From NCBI GenBank assembly GCA_019009955.1, contig CM032228.1, forward strand, positions 125,482,001 to 125,546,000: a DNA stretch of 64,000 bases. Reading direction: 5' to 3'. Positions within the stretch are counted from its first letter, which is position 1; each line of letters begins with the position of its first letter. Made by a program: the position numbers and the translations under genes. The DNA comes from Riptortus pedestris (lineage: Eukaryota > Arthropoda > Insecta > Hemiptera > Alydidae). This document shows positions 13,286 to 25,639 of this stretch, one piece after another. The notes under the pieces are model-generated. The model saw nothing but the letters and a program-made list of their open reading frames with translations. It was not told the DNA's origin and made no database searches.

Positions 13286-13742
13286 CCAGACACACATCAG
13301 TGTTAAAGTTTCCGCAATTGTTAAAAACGTTGATTAAATTCGATGAGAAAAAGGCTTTCTGCAAAGTGCAAAATTTAGGAGACAATCGTATCTTAGATAC
13401 AATTGAATTTCACAAGTCATGGCAATACGAATAGCGTGGACGGTATCAGCCAATCAGAGGTGTAGATGGTGTAATAATTAATTCTGACAAAACGATTCGC
13501 CAAGACTTGGCACTTACCAATCAGATCGCCGCGGAACCATGGTGGAGGGGGGGGGGCAGAACTGAATAAAATGGGGTGCGGAGGGAGTGATAGCATACCA
13601 CAACCAATGCATTAAAACAAATCTGAAATTGAAGTGATCGTCTGAAGAAGATGACCGGAGGGCCTTCGAAAACCCTGGTTTCTAAAAGAGAGAACAAATT
13701 TTGTTTCTCTAACTCAACTATTTTTCTCTTGCCTTGGTATTA

Positions 13743-13850
13743 TCAGATTCCCCCTAAGGGAAATCAGCTATCGAGGTCGTACTCATGACGTGATTTTCGA
13801 AAAATTTCTTCATGGCCATTGATCTTACCCAGGGGATGATATAATTAATA
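13743..13850 (-). repeat. family M right-end fragment, minus orientation
   Basis: TCAGATTCCCCCTAAGGGAAATC, then GAGGTCGTACTCATGACG and TTACCCAGGGGATGA, give the terminal palindrome and first ~100 bp of family M on the minus strand. The rest is absent, so the copy is truncated. Confidence 0.7.
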
Positions 13851-14239
13851 ACCGTTCCCAGAGTTAAGGCTTCACGAGGTTGCCCAATATAATGGTCGTG
13901 GTATTCATTATTCGTCATTTTGAATGTGAGTGGCAAAAGATGGTAGAGCTTCTTTCTAGGACTTGTAAGTCTCATTAAGTAGATAATGGATAAACAGTTC
14001 GTCTCTGCGCAGGAAACTTCCATTCCTTTCATTATATTGCTAGATTTTCAGAATATTCCCTTATATATCGTCATAACAAAGAGTTCACGTTCTTGAAACT
14101 CAATTTCTTATTAGTAGTTATAATTAGGGATAGAATTTTCTGATATTTTTGGTAGCGAAATGAGAGGGGCTGTTTCTATTTTAAATTAGAAAGAATACCT
14201 TGGAAATATTCTATCACAGGTCTATGCCCCATATATAAA

Positions 14240-14245
<6 letters not shown>

Positions 14246-14297
<52 letters not shown>
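14246..14297. repeat. (TA)n microsatellite
   Basis: About 26 TA dinucleotides in otherwise unassigned AT-rich DNA; no repeat family was recognised on either side (13851-14737). Confidence 0.9.
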
Positions 14298-14299
<2 letters not shown>

Positions 14300-14735
14300 G
14301 TTAAAATCTCTTGAAAATAGAAGTCATTACACGGCATACTTATACCCAATTTTCTTAATGTAACATAAATACTTTTTCAGCATTGAAATAATATATTACA
14401 GTAGAGACATCACACTGATGACTATTTTCAACATCATCTTCAAATAACACCGTTTAATTTGTGCTATAAGTAATGAAACTGAATACGTGGAATGCTCTCA
14501 TTACAAGCTAGATTCAAATGCGAAATTCTGGAGTATTGTTAGTAATTAATTATTTGGTAGTGATTAAATAACAAATAATTGTTTTGAATAATATTACAAT
14601 CATTTTATAATTATGTAAAGTTTAAAGTTCAATAGAGGAAGTTAATTAAAAGTTTTTGTTCCGTGGCTAATTTGCAGTGCGAGTTTGTTGGCTCAGTGGT
14701 GGATTATTGTTTCAACCTAACAAGTGAATGAAGTG

Positions 14736-14737
<2 letters not shown>

Positions 14738-14777
<40 letters not shown>
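14738..14777. repeat. (TA)n at the head of a family C array
   Basis: About 20 TA dinucleotides lead directly into CTAGCCAAGGTACCCGGC, the head of family C. The same junction of TA tract and CTAGC(T/C)..ACCCGG is seen at 16030, 18008, 57766 and 58871. Confidence 0.9.
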
Positions 14778-14779
<2 letters not shown>

Positions 14780-16035
14780 TAGCCAAGGTACCCGGCTTCG
14801 CTCGGGAAATCATTTGAGACGGAAATATTCTATTTTGTTTTTGGCAATGCTTCGACGTGTACAACTGCTCTTCCCGTCTGGGCTCATTTCTTCCCGTAAG
14901 GGTCCGTTGGGCGACTTATGGAAAATAAAATTTTAGATTTGAAGAATAAATGAAAATAAGTCTCTAATCATTTCCTTTCCACTGTTTGACACACCGTGAA
15001 TAATTCAAATCATAACCATGGATAGCATTTATTATTATTAAATATCATCTATAATATACGTATTTTCTGTATGCAATCTAGCTAATATACCCGACGATGC
15101 CCGGGAAATCATAGTTAACTGACAAATGATGGTATTTTTATAAAATATCGCTGAAAAACCAATGGGAATCACAATATCGCGAATTTTTATTTCAGGCTTC
15201 CCTTATAACCCCCACTCCCGTTCTAAGCTAAACATTTTTAGCTTATAATCACGAAAGAATTAATGCTAATCGACATACCGAGTTTTGTTAAGTTCGGTTC
15301 AATCGTTAGCGCCCAATAAAATAGTAGACTCCCGCTTTAGTTTATAGTGTATATCTCGTTTATACTTTGTTAAAAGACCTAAATGAATATCACAAAAGTT
15401 ACTCTAAATAACAAAATAAACAACTTTTGTTATGTTTATATATGCCGAAAAACGAATAGAAAACAAAATACCGCTATTTAAAATCCAGGCCTACCTTACA
15501 ACCCCCACTCCTATCCATCCCTAGTATAGCTTATTATAATATGGTCGTTTGTACTAACACACATACCGAGTTTTATTTAGTTCGGTTGAGTCTTTTGGTT
15601 CAAATAAAATTGTTCACTTCCACTATAGGTTTTAGTGTATATCTCGTTATAATTCGGTATACGAAAAAAAAGTAAATAACAAAAGTTACTCTAAATAATA
15701 AAATAAATAACTTTTGTTATGTGCATATTTGCCGAAAAACCTATAGGAAACGAAATATCGCTATTTTTAATTTCAGGCCTCCTATATAACCCCCACTCCT
15801 GTTCATCTCAGAGAATATTAGTATAGCCTAAAGTCTAAGGTAGGCTAGTAGTAATATACATACCAAGTTTCATAAAATTTGGTTCAGCCGTTTATGCGTG
15901 AAAAGGTAACAAACAAACAGACACCAAAGAAACAAAATGCAGTTATGGTGTCTATGACATGTGAAACGAGAAGATATAGTGAAATTTCGCGAAAAAAATC
16001 AATGTACAGACAGAGGTTACAATTTTATATATATA
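14778..16035 (+). mobile_element. family C element, copy 1 of an array
   Basis: The head is CTAGCCAAGGTACCCGGCTT with a CCCGG...CTCGGG short hairpin. A second, internal head-like motif (ATACCCGACGATGCCCGGG) lies near 15088. Two ~290-bp modules follow. Each has the inverted repeat AACAAAAGTT/AACTTTTGTT, then CGAAATATCGCTATTT, GGCCTCCC and ATAACCCCCACTCC. The tail has AAATTTGGTTCAGCCGTTTA, an ACAAACAAACAGAC-type A-rich stretch and AAATTTCGCGAAAAAAATC, ending in a short TA tract. There is no coding frame. The closing ACCAAGTTTCATAAAATT...GGTTCAGCCGTTT block resembles 3' regions of repeats common in insect genomes, but the superfamily is not settled. Confidence 0.7.
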
Positions 16036-18013
16036 CTAGCTCAGATACCCGGCTTCGCTCGGGAATTCATTTGACGCTGAATGGTGATGGTATATTTTTG
16101 GCAAGGCTTTACTTTGCACAATATTTTGACATTTACCCGTTCCAGTGCTTAGGGTTAATACCCGTTGTTGGCATTTGTTAATAATAAAACTAATTTTTTA
16201 TGTAAGACTTCACTGTCCTGCATATTGTCATATTTCCCGTCTCCTGTGCATTATGCATAGCTTTGAATTATTAAGGTCAAAATATTAACATAGATTTGAA
16301 TTCATTTTTCCATGTGAGGTACCTGGTAGTTCATATTGGGAAGAATTGATGAGCATATCAATATTATACGCAAATTATTTGCTTCATACATTGTTCCCGA
16401 AAAAATGTATAAAACATAAGTTACTCTAAATAACAAAGTAAACAACTTTTGTTATGTGCACGTTTGACGAAAATAAAAAGACAACGAAATATCGCGAATT
16501 TTTATTTCAGGCCTCCCTTATAAGCCCCACTCCCGTTCTAACCTAAACATTTTAATATAGCTTATAATCATGGAAGTATTAATGCTAATTGACATACCGA
16601 GTTTTGTTAAGTTCGGTTCAATCGTTAGCGCCCAATAAAATAGTTGACTCCCGCTTTAGTTTATAGTGTATATCTCATATATATAGTGTATACATTGTTA
16701 AAAGACAAAAATGAATATCACAAAAGCTAAGGTACCCGGGGATGCCCGGGAAATCATTCTCGACTGGTATTTGGATAGTAAGACTTCAATGTGTACAAGT
16801 ACACTTCCCTCCACGACGTAATGATTTTCCGAAATCGCCAACCCTGAAGGGTAACTTTTGGGGATTAATAGAATAGAAATTTTATTTTTGAAGGATAAAT
16901 TAAAATGTGTTCCTAATCTATCCCTCTGCACTTTTTGACTCACTGTTTTTCAATAGTTCTAACCATAATCATGGGTAGCACTAACTCCCCTTTGAACCTA
17001 AAATTTTTAATATAGCTTATAATCATGGAAGAAATAATGCTAATTCACACACCGAGTTTTGCTAAGTTCGGTTCAATCGTTCGTGCCCAAGAAAATTGTT
17101 GGCTCCCGCTTTAGATTTTAGTGTGTATCTCGTTTATACTTTTCTATACGACAAAAGTGAATATAACAAATGTTACTTAAAATAACAAAATAAACAACTT
17201 TTGTCATGTGCATGTTTGTCGAAAAACCAATAGGAAACGAAATATCACTATTATTAATTCAGGCCTCCCTTATACTTTACTTCCGCTTTAGGTTTTAGCA
17301 TATATCTCGTTTATACTTTGTTAAAAGACAACAATGAATATCACAAAAGTTACTCTAAATAACAAAATGAACTACTTTTGTTATTTTCATGTTTCCAGAA
17401 AAACCAATAGGAAACGAAATACCGCTATTTTTAAATTCAGGCCTCCCTTACAACCCCCACTCCTGCCCGTTTCTAGAAATGTTGGTATGGCTTATTATAA
17501 TGAAGGTGATAGTGCTAATACACATACCGAGTTTTATTTATTTCGGTTGGGTCTTTTGTTCCAAATAAAATTGTTCACTTCCGCTATAGGTTTTAGCGTA
17601 TATCTCGTTTATAATACGGTATACGAAAAAAATGTATATAACAAAAGTTACTCTAAATAACAAAATAAACAACTTTTGTTAGGTTCATATTTTCCGAAAA
17701 ACCAATAGGAAACGAACTATCACTATTTTTAATTTCAGGCTTCCCTTATAACCCCCACTCTTGTTCGTCTCAGAGGATAGTAATATAGCCTAAAGTCTAA
17801 GTTGGGTAAGTAGTAATATACATACCAAGTTTCATAAAATTCGGTTCAGCCGTTTTTGCGTGAAAAGGTAACTAACAAACAAACAAATAAACAAACAGAC
17901 ACCAAAGAAACAAAATGCAGTTATGGTGTCTATGACATGTGAAACGAGAAGATATAGTGAAATTTCGCGAAAAAAATCAATGTACAGATAGAGGTTACAA
18001 TTTTATATATATA
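16036..18013 (+). mobile_element. family C element, copy 2
   Basis: It starts at the identical junction (ATATATACTAGCTCAGATACC) and runs about 1.98 kb to the next identical junction. Inside are a head module (GACGCTGAATGGTGATGG...), an internal CCCGGGGATGCCCGGG motif near 16736, and four inverted-repeat modules (about 16414, 17167, 17340 and 17641). The same A-rich tail ends in GAGGTTACAATTTTATATAT. Short open frames such as 17334-17660 arise from module sequence and carry no recognised domain. Confidence 0.75.
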
Positions 18014-18959
18014 CTAGCTCAGATACCCGGCTTCCCTCGGGAATTCATTTGACGCTGAATGGTGATGGTATATTTTTGGCAAGGCTTTACTTTGCACAAT
18101 ATTTTGACATTTACCCGTTCCAGTGCTTAGGGTTAATACCCGTTGTTGGCATTTGTTAATAATAAAATTAATTTTTTATGTAAGACTTCACTGTCCTGCA
18201 TATTTCCCGTTTCCTGTGCATTATGCATACATTTGAATTATTAAGGAGAAAATATTGACATGCATTTGAATTAATTTTTTCAGGTGAGGTACCTGGTAGT
18301 TCATATTGAAAAGAAGTGTTGAGCAAATTTCTCTAAATAACAAAATAAACAACTTTTGTTATGTGCATATTTGCCGAAATCCCAATAGGAAATCACTATT
18401 ATTAATTTCAGGCCTCCCTTATAATCCCCACTCCTGCCCGTCCCTAGAAATGTTAGTATGGCTTATTATAAGGAAGGCGTTAGTGCTAATACATATACTG
18501 AGGGTTTTATTTATTTCGGTTGAGTCTTTTGTGCCAAATAAAATTGTTGACTCCCGCTATAATTTCTAGCGTATAACGCCTTTATACATCCGTATACGGC
18601 AAAAGTGCATATAACAAAAGTTACTCTAAATAACAAAATAAACAACTTTTGTTACGTGCATATTTGCTGAAAAAGCAATAGGAAACGAAATATCGCTATT
18701 TTTAATTTCAGGCCTCCCTTATAACCCCCACTCCTGTTCGTCTCAGAGAATATTAATATAGCCTAAAGTCTAAGTTGGGTAGTAGTAATACACATACCAA
18801 GTTTCATAAAATTCGGTTCAGCCGTTTATGCGTGAAAAGGTAACAAACAAACAAACAGACACCAAAGAAACAAAATGCAGTTATGGTGTCTTATGACATG
18901 TGAAACGAAAAGTTATCGTGAAATTTTGCGAAAAAAATCAATGTACAGACAGAGGTTAC

Positions 18960-18963
<4 letters not shown>
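18014..18963 (+). mobile_element. family C element, copy 3, shorter
   Basis: Same head as copy 2, over 140 bp nearly identical, with CTTCCCTCGGG in place of CTTCGCTCGGG. It has only two modules (near 18330 and 18616) and then the standard tail. The copies are therefore variable in module number. A mixed (TA)n/(GA)n tract follows at 18964-19042. Confidence 0.75.
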
Positions 18964-19041
<78 letters not shown>

Positions 19042-19042
19042 T
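18964..19042. repeat. (TA)n then (GA)n microsatellite
   Basis: Follows directly on the family C tail. The TA-to-GA transition resembles those at 2413-2713 and 61311-61394, and the complementary CT/TA tract at 57655. Confidence 0.95.
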
Positions 19043-21241
19043 ATATATATTTTCATCTTATTTTGAACCCAATATTATATATATTTTTCATATTTTCTTG
19101 GCAAGGTTCACCAATAAAAAAAACTTTTTTAACGGAAACGGTATTGATACTGCCCTAAATGTTTTGAGGTCTATATATCACCTCTTCAGGGGCTCTCCAT
19201 TTCTGAAGTGCTCGTTTCCCTCTTACGTTCATTGGGATTGCCCTCACTGTGGAGGACGTCATATATATATATATATATATATCATAATGCATTTGGAGAA
19301 CCACTTTCGAGGGAGTAAGAAATAATTTATTGTGGTACCTCCAAGTTATATAAATTCAAGGTACTATGTACGTTTCATATTGAGCCCCCTTAGTCAAACG
19401 AGAGAAATTCCTGAATAATCAACAGTAAAGCATGGTAGAAGCTACTAGAGAAAGATAATCTTTTGAGGGCTTGGTAGCGAGAACGTCGTTCTGATATTGC
19501 ATAATAATATGTAGCTTCGTTTTGTTGGAGGTGTGACACAACATATTGATTTACAATAGTATATCGTTGTGAATTATAATAAACAAAATTTTTAGTAGAT
19601 TTTGAAATGTAATTTAAAAATATAATATTTGTAATTCCTTTGATAAAGTTATATAATTGATAGATGTATTAAAATCAGCCAGTAGGCTAATTAAAATTGC
19701 TTCATATGGCTAACCAGTTTTCAGTCCTTGTTGTTGACCCACTTGGATAGCCATAGTAATTAACAAATAATCATAAGCTTAAATATAACTTGCTAATTGC
19801 GTAGGCAGTCACTTGGGCAGATGAAAGAAATCTAAAGGTCATATCTCAATTTGAAGCGTAAAGTGGAGTTATTAATTTCTATTGTGCCCTTGTTAAGGTT
19901 TCACTGAGAACATGAAACGAGGAGTTAATAAATAAATTTTAATTACATGATTTATTGTTTAAAATTTTGCTGAAACATGGTCGATTGATATGATACCTTT
20001 GAAATTTTCATTCCTACGTGGAATGTTTTTCATTTTATTTTCTGGTTGAACTATATTCTACTTTTCGGTTCTATGAATTGAATGTATTGTACATATGAAT
20101 GATTATGAATTGCGTTCGAGCACTTTTTAAAAATATACAAACTCATCAACGTTGAGAGTTGATATGCTTTATAATGAGAAACACTACAGGTCTCTGTAGG
20201 CTCTCTCTAAGCTTCCTTTTCGTCATTACTACAAATGTATTAGAGTTTTATATGCCTATGTTCTGAATTCATAAACTGCAACGAAAGGTCAATTCATTTG
20301 AACTGTGATCCAATTGGCAACTGTTAAGTTAAAATAAGAGAAATCGCCATTAGAATATGAATAACATTTTATGAAGATATTTATGTGTTTATTTACATAG
20401 AGCACCTGGTTAGAGAAATGATGTGAAAAATCAATTGACGAAATAATTCAACCAAGGTTGATAATTCTATACCATTGAAAGAACTGCACACACAAAAAAA
20501 GCTAAGATCACCCCCTCAGCATGGTTCATATACTTAAGACAGAAATTATTCAAAATATGTTTATTTATATAAGATAGTGTAAATGGTTTTATAGGAGAAA
20601 TATTTGTATTTTAGTCCCACATATAGACAAATTGTAGAGTTGCGTAGGCAGTAATATATATTCTCTAATAAATTTCATATTTAATTACATGTATAACTTA
20701 TTTTAAATATCTCTGTAATTCATAATTTGAATAAGAAGGATTTCGATCTCCCGGCAGGAAAATGAAACATTATTCTTGGTTGTGGGAGGTGGTGAACTGA
20801 GAGAGGAACGAACCTTTGATACTGGCTCTTTTATAATAATATTAAGTTACTTATTTCATCTCACATCCTAATTAATGACAACAAAAAGAGAAATTCAAAA
20901 GGGGCTTTAATTAAAATAATCTTTTAAGGGCCGCACTTTCAGCCATACGGACTTCTATTTCTGGACAAGAACGAACCTACACTATAATTTGCCTTTCATA
21001 TACGTTCAACCGTTTTTATTCCAAGTATTGCGTAAGGAAATAACTCATAGCCAAGGCCATTATATGAAATAAATTTGAAACTGTATCGTTGGTGTCATTA
21101 AAAATCAGTGATTTGTGTAATCAAAAAAGATTTATCTTTATGTGATCTTACGTGCGTTTCAGTCCGGCACTTTCTATACTTTTTTTTTTTTTTAGTTCTC
21201 CTTATATATAACCCAGTGAAGAAACCTTTGAATCATTGAAG
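19043..21241. other. no recognised gene
   Basis: AT-rich sequence; a short (TA)n tract lies at 19261-19281. A patch at 19095-19260 is closer to average GC, but its 75-codon frame shows no domain I recognise. Confidence 0.4.
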
Positions 21242-22664
21242 TTAACCCTCCGTTAGTCGCGGCGTCCTGACAGGTGCATCTTTGAGGTGTTTTTCCAATA
21301 ACTTCCGATTGAATAAACCTAACGACTTCCGCCTCCAGCAATGATTCTAGCTTCCCTTCCTCCTCAAAACAATATAGGTTTGACCTTCGAAGTTTGTACA
21401 CAGTGCGTGCCTTGTGTTAAAAATCACCCCACAGGTGCACCGCGACCAAAGTTGTAAGTTTTTCAATTTCTTTTATTTCTATATTTAATCTATTTACCTT
21501 AGACATATTCATCATTTGACGTTTGTAGTGCCTTGATTGTTCTTGAATAGTTAAAAATACCTACAAAATAGGGAATTCACCTCTGAGGTGACCGCGACTA
21601 ACAATGCATTTTTAAAATATTTTTCAGAAAAAATGGACCAGGAAATACGTATTTTTTGACTTGTGTAATCAAAATGATATTGTTAGACTCCACCACCCAT
21701 TAATGGATCCTTTAGAAGAAGACGATAACATACAGAACGACACAGATTCGGAATTTGAAGACGGCTTGGAAGAACGGGGTATATATAGACTCAGAGGCTG
21801 AACAAAGTGACGTGGAATCGGGAAGTGATGGGAAGGATGAGCAGTCACACGAAAAATATGTTGTATTGAGAAGTGTGAACAGAAAGATTGTTGACCGTTA
21901 TGAGTGAAGGAAAACCCCTTTTCCTTTGAGTACAATAGGAAAACAAAATGTATTGACACACCTTCCAGGAGTGAAAGGGCGTGGCAAAGGAGGTTACTAA
22001 AGAACTTGACTGCTGGTTCTGGCTCTTTGATAAGACGATTATTAGTAGTATTGTGCATTGCACTAACGAATTTATAAAAATCGTTGAGCCAGAATTTTCT
22101 AGGCAGAGGGATGCCAAAGTGACGGACTTCACAGAAATAAAAGCCTATATAGGCCTTCTTTACTTAGCTCGCACATACAGAGGAGCGAGAATGAATTTAG
22201 AAGACTTTATGTAAAACATGTTGGGCAAGAAACTCACCTGAGCTGAACTTGAAAGCACTAAAAGATTCGACGTGAAACGTTTTAATTCCCTTTTTTATCA
22301 TAAATGTTTTCTTGTTTTTGCTATTCCTGCAGTAATCAAATGAATAAGTAGTTCTCAACTATTCTTATTGCACTTTATTTATATATGTTTTCTAGTAGCT
22401 AAGTAAGTAGTACCTAACGAATTCATACTTTATAAATTGCTTTATGTTACCTGAAATGAATTAATATTTTTGATAGTTGTAAGATATATTCATGTGTTTT
22501 AAAATAAAATAGGTCTACTATTTGTTCAGATAAGTATTTATATTTGTTTAACTCTATTTTTGCCCTATAAAGCAGTTTTATCAACATATTTCTCCATCGT
22601 CACCTCACAAGGTGACCCGCGCCTAGAGTCGTTTGGAAATGACCCGCGCCTAACGGTGGGTTAA
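21242..22664 (+). mobile_element. piggyBac-type element 1, TTAA-bounded, decayed
   Basis: The element is bounded by TTAA at 21242-21245 and 22661-22664, the target-site duplication typical of the piggyBac superfamily. The termini are inverted repeats: CCCTCCGTTAGTCGCGG at the left and, read from the other strand, CCCACCGTTAGGCGCGG at the right (15 of 17 match). Motifs resembling the end recur inside: CAGGTGCATC near 21271, CACAGGTGCACCGCGACC near 21431, CTGAGGTGACCGCGACTAAC near 21583 and CAAGGTGACCCGCGCC near 22608. They look like subterminal transposase-binding repeats. The 1.4-kb length is well short of an autonomous element (about 2.3-2.5 kb), and the gene inside is broken. Confidence 0.92.
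21703..22214 (+). pseudogene. piggyBac transposase, N-terminal part, frameshifted
   Basis: Three consecutive frames give one protein-like reading. First comes an acidic N-terminus from ATG 21703 (MDPLEEDDNIQNDTDSEF), typical of piggyBac transposases. A +1 shift near 21779 leads to a further acidic stretch and a TGA at 21905. Another shift near 21981 leads into FDKTIISSIVHCTNEFI and TDFTEIKAYIGLLYLA, which read like the start of the DDE_Tnp_1_7 domain. The reading ends at 22214 before the catalytic aspartates, and the rest of the gene is absent. It cannot encode an active transposase. Confidence 0.88.
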
Positions 22665-22756
22665 AGTCAGCAAGAGATGCTTAGTGATATAAGGGTTATC
22701 TTATTAGGTTGTTATGTAAACCGAAATACGCCTTTCCCGAACATACTGTGTAGACT

Positions 22757-23597
22757 TAGCAGATTTCACAAATGATGGTATGACGCGCAGAGGACCTTCC
22801 ATGACTAAAGTCTTAAAACATATTCTTTCAGTAGCTTTAAGTGAACGTTGCAAGGTTACTGATTAGTGTCAGCCGGTTTTTAACAACGGGAACAACAAAT
22901 TAGGATATTATATTATCATCGAGCTTACTTATATACAACTTTTCCATTCTGCGCATAACATTGTAGATATCTCCAGTTTTATATATGACTCTAAATTTAA
23001 AGCCCAGTTCCACCTAAACTGATTTCCAAAATTAACGCTTGATGCCTATAGTAGGTCCATCTAAAGGTAGTTCCCCTCGAGGTCATTATTGATACGTACA
23101 ACGGACTTAGAATGAATGACCTTACATTCATATTTTTCAAATAGAAATTTATGATGAAAACAATAAGTAGTATTTAAGCTTGGAATAACACTTTTCATAA
23201 TATATCGTCATATTATTAATATGACATAAGTATAAATGGAGGAAAACATAATAAAAACACCTAAAAAATAAATAAACTTGTTAATACTCATGTTGGAGAA
23301 AAATATATTCAGCAAAATTAGTAGGGCATTAGTTTATTAAAATGATTTTTTGGTTACTGATTATATGTCATTTCTTCATCTTGCACTTAATAGCAGAGAT
23401 AAATACGGATTTACTTAGATCGTTATACGGTTCGCTAAATCTCCACTCTTTTTGTCCTCCTAGTAATGTACATACCGTTTTAACGGACCTTGTATGTGTC
23501 ATCTAGTCTGCAGGATTTTTGGACACCTGACGAACGATTTTGAATTTCCAGCCATTAATTTAGCATAGATAGCTCAGCGTCCTTTAGGGGGAATCTG
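22757..23597 (+). repeat. family M element, strongly diverged
   Basis: Starts with AGCAGATTTCACAAATG near the left-end motif. It includes CATTCTGCGCATAACATTGTAGATA (the family's 'CGACGCATAATAACGGAGATAT' block) and ends with a decayed right end (CCTTTAGGGGGAATCTG). Its length of about 840 bp is close to other copies. It is older than those at 10.2, 30 and 46 kb. Confidence 0.5.
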
Positions 23598-23703
23598 AAA
23601 CAAAAAAAACTATTAAAAGGTATTGCAATTGCGAAATATGCAATATCTCATCACATGTCGGCGTAATGTGATCAAAATTAACTTATAAATGTGAAGGATC
23701 AAT

Positions 23704-23705
<2 letters not shown>

Positions 23706-23735
<30 letters not shown>
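23706..23735. repeat. poly-T tract, about 30 bases
   Basis: A pure T run, equal to a poly-A tract on the minus strand. It could be the tail of a retroposed sequence lying to the right on the minus strand, but none was recognised in 23736-24460. Confidence 0.85.
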
Positions 23736-23738
<3 letters not shown>

Positions 23739-24462
23739 GTAACAATTACTTCAGAGGTATTATTGCAAAACGCATCAGTAAAGGTAACTGAATTGTATTG
23801 GAATCTGATCTGAAGCTTGGAAAATAGGAATGGTGGGTGATTTAGATGCAAGACTGGAAAGTCAAGCTGGTTTAGTATATCGGAGTGTCCTTCACTATCC
23901 AGCAAACATACCTAGGGTACAGAATACCTTCCTAGGCAAGGAGTAGGATTTGTCAATATATTTATTACGTATTCAAATCATTTTTTCCTTTCTTGTTGAC
24001 CTCTAGAAGTCATTAAAAGACGTCTACACTTTTTCAATTTCCTGGAGATTGCTTTTCTGTCTTGGAGGATGAAGTCCGTAGAGCTCTTGTTGAAAATAGC
24101 ATTTAGTAAGTAGTATTTAGTAAGTAGTATTTTTGTTTACCTTCCTCATGATAGGATAACAAACGTCATATTTATTCTCTTGCACGTTCAAGCTTTAATA
24201 TAGTGAAGTAGAGATTGCATTTTTCCTAATATTATCCTGTGTGCTCCCTTCCTCCTCTAAAGACCTAAGTCACAACTCTCCTTTCAGACTAAATTGATCT
24301 TGAACAAGTCCATAGTTTTATATTTCGAACCAAAATACCCCCAGCATCATGATTACGGATAAAGTGGCTAAATATTTATTCAATATTGCTTTGAAATATT
24401 TAAATATATTACATTTTATAAATAACTTATGTTCTCAATTAATTTTTCGTCATCATTGAATG

Positions 24463-24783
24463 CTAGTATGATGGTTTTATATAAATGGTTGGGTAGGAAA
24501 AGAATTTCTTCATACATTTAGGTTTGATAAGAACTATAAATCTGATGGGTACATGTGTTAAGTTTCGATCCTTCACTTGCATAAAAACAAAATCATAGTT
24601 CACCTTGTAGGCAGGGGATTTCTTTAAAATCCTGATTACATTATGGCAAGATGTACCTTTCTTATAGTACCACTCAAGATTGAGTACACATGCGTCAGCA
24701 ATAAATGGTGTTATTCTTCTTTGTACAATCTGTTCCTCCTGGTTCAAATTGTCACCGTCTTCAGGTTTCTGTAATGAGTTTTA
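24463..24783 (-). other. orphan open frame, protein-like, unknown
   Basis: An open frame of about 107 codons on the minus strand with no in-frame ATG near its beginning. Its composition is protein-like (mixed charged and hydrophobic residues, for example NLNQEEQIVQRRI near the start and KKSPAYKVNYDF in the middle) and unlike the low-complexity frames elsewhere. It could be an exon, a piece of a transposon gene or chance. No domain is recognised and the neighbourhood gives no clue. Confidence 0.25.
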
Positions 24784-24893
24784 CTAATTAAGACGCATGC
24801 AGGCAGCCAACCCCAGGCCAGCTGTGGAATCAAAATTAAACAGTAGGATAACGTTGCCTATCTTAGGGCAATAGTGGTAGCAGAATCCACTTA

Positions 24894-24952
24894 TACATTA
24901 GTAACCACTAATGTGGCTTAATACCGGAAGAAAAAAAATGTATTCCGGTATG
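24894..24952. other. two adjacent small hairpins
   Basis: CATTAGT-AACC-ACTAATG is followed within ten bases by ATACCGGAA and TTCCGGTAT (9 bp, 14-base A-rich loop). Both stems are perfect. No family relationship was seen. Confidence 0.5.
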
Positions 24953-25639
24953 CTTCCTGTAATCCTATTTTTTCTCTAGATCAGTTTAATGTTCAATACT
25001 ATTTATTAACAAATTTAAGCTCTATTTTACTGTTACTATAGATGTTTTATTAGCATTCTTGTTAGACTCAGGATTGTAGCTATGAAATGCATATGCGTTT
25101 CAACCGTTTTTGCTGCCCGTGCTTGACAGGTTGACCTCTGGCCAGCATTCGGACTGTGTGTGAGTCGTAAAAGGTTAAAAAGGCAGATAATGCGGAGGTA
25201 GAGCTAGGTGAATGTGGCTAGCTATAACTCTGTCGTAGAGTGGTATTTGGGAGGGCAGTGGCCGGGATTCCTGGAGTAATTGAGGTTGGTTGCGGTGTCC
25301 TCCCTAACAAATGGCATCACACCTCCAGGGCCGCTAAATAACTCAGCTTCTTCCTAAGATGCACGGCTAGTCCCTTCTAATGTTACACCCTTTCCTTTTC
25401 TCCTCAGCCAAGCACCAAAATGCGCAATGCCTGCAATACATTCGCTATCTATTTCAAACGACGAATAGATCTTAAAACACGTCACCATACTTCCTTGACG
25501 TTTTTTATCCTTTACATAAAACTCAATTTTGTTCTTGATGAGTGAGTTGCACTCAGAAGATATGTTTTAGGAAAGTGGATAAACAACAAACAAACAAACT
25601 ACGTGAAATATTGAAAACGTATTGTCTTGGATTTGTTTC
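24953..25639. other. no recognised gene; GC-richer patch
   Basis: Base composition is nearer 50% GC from about 25080 to 25390 than in its surroundings, but no frame, tRNA fold or repeat relationship could be supported. Confidence 0.35.

Noticed and set aside
13625..13690. GAAGATGACCGGAGGGCC...GAAAACC block as a Penelope-like or LINE 3' signature
   Set aside because: It resembles sequence often seen near such repeats, but it is a single short match with no second copy or coding neighbour.
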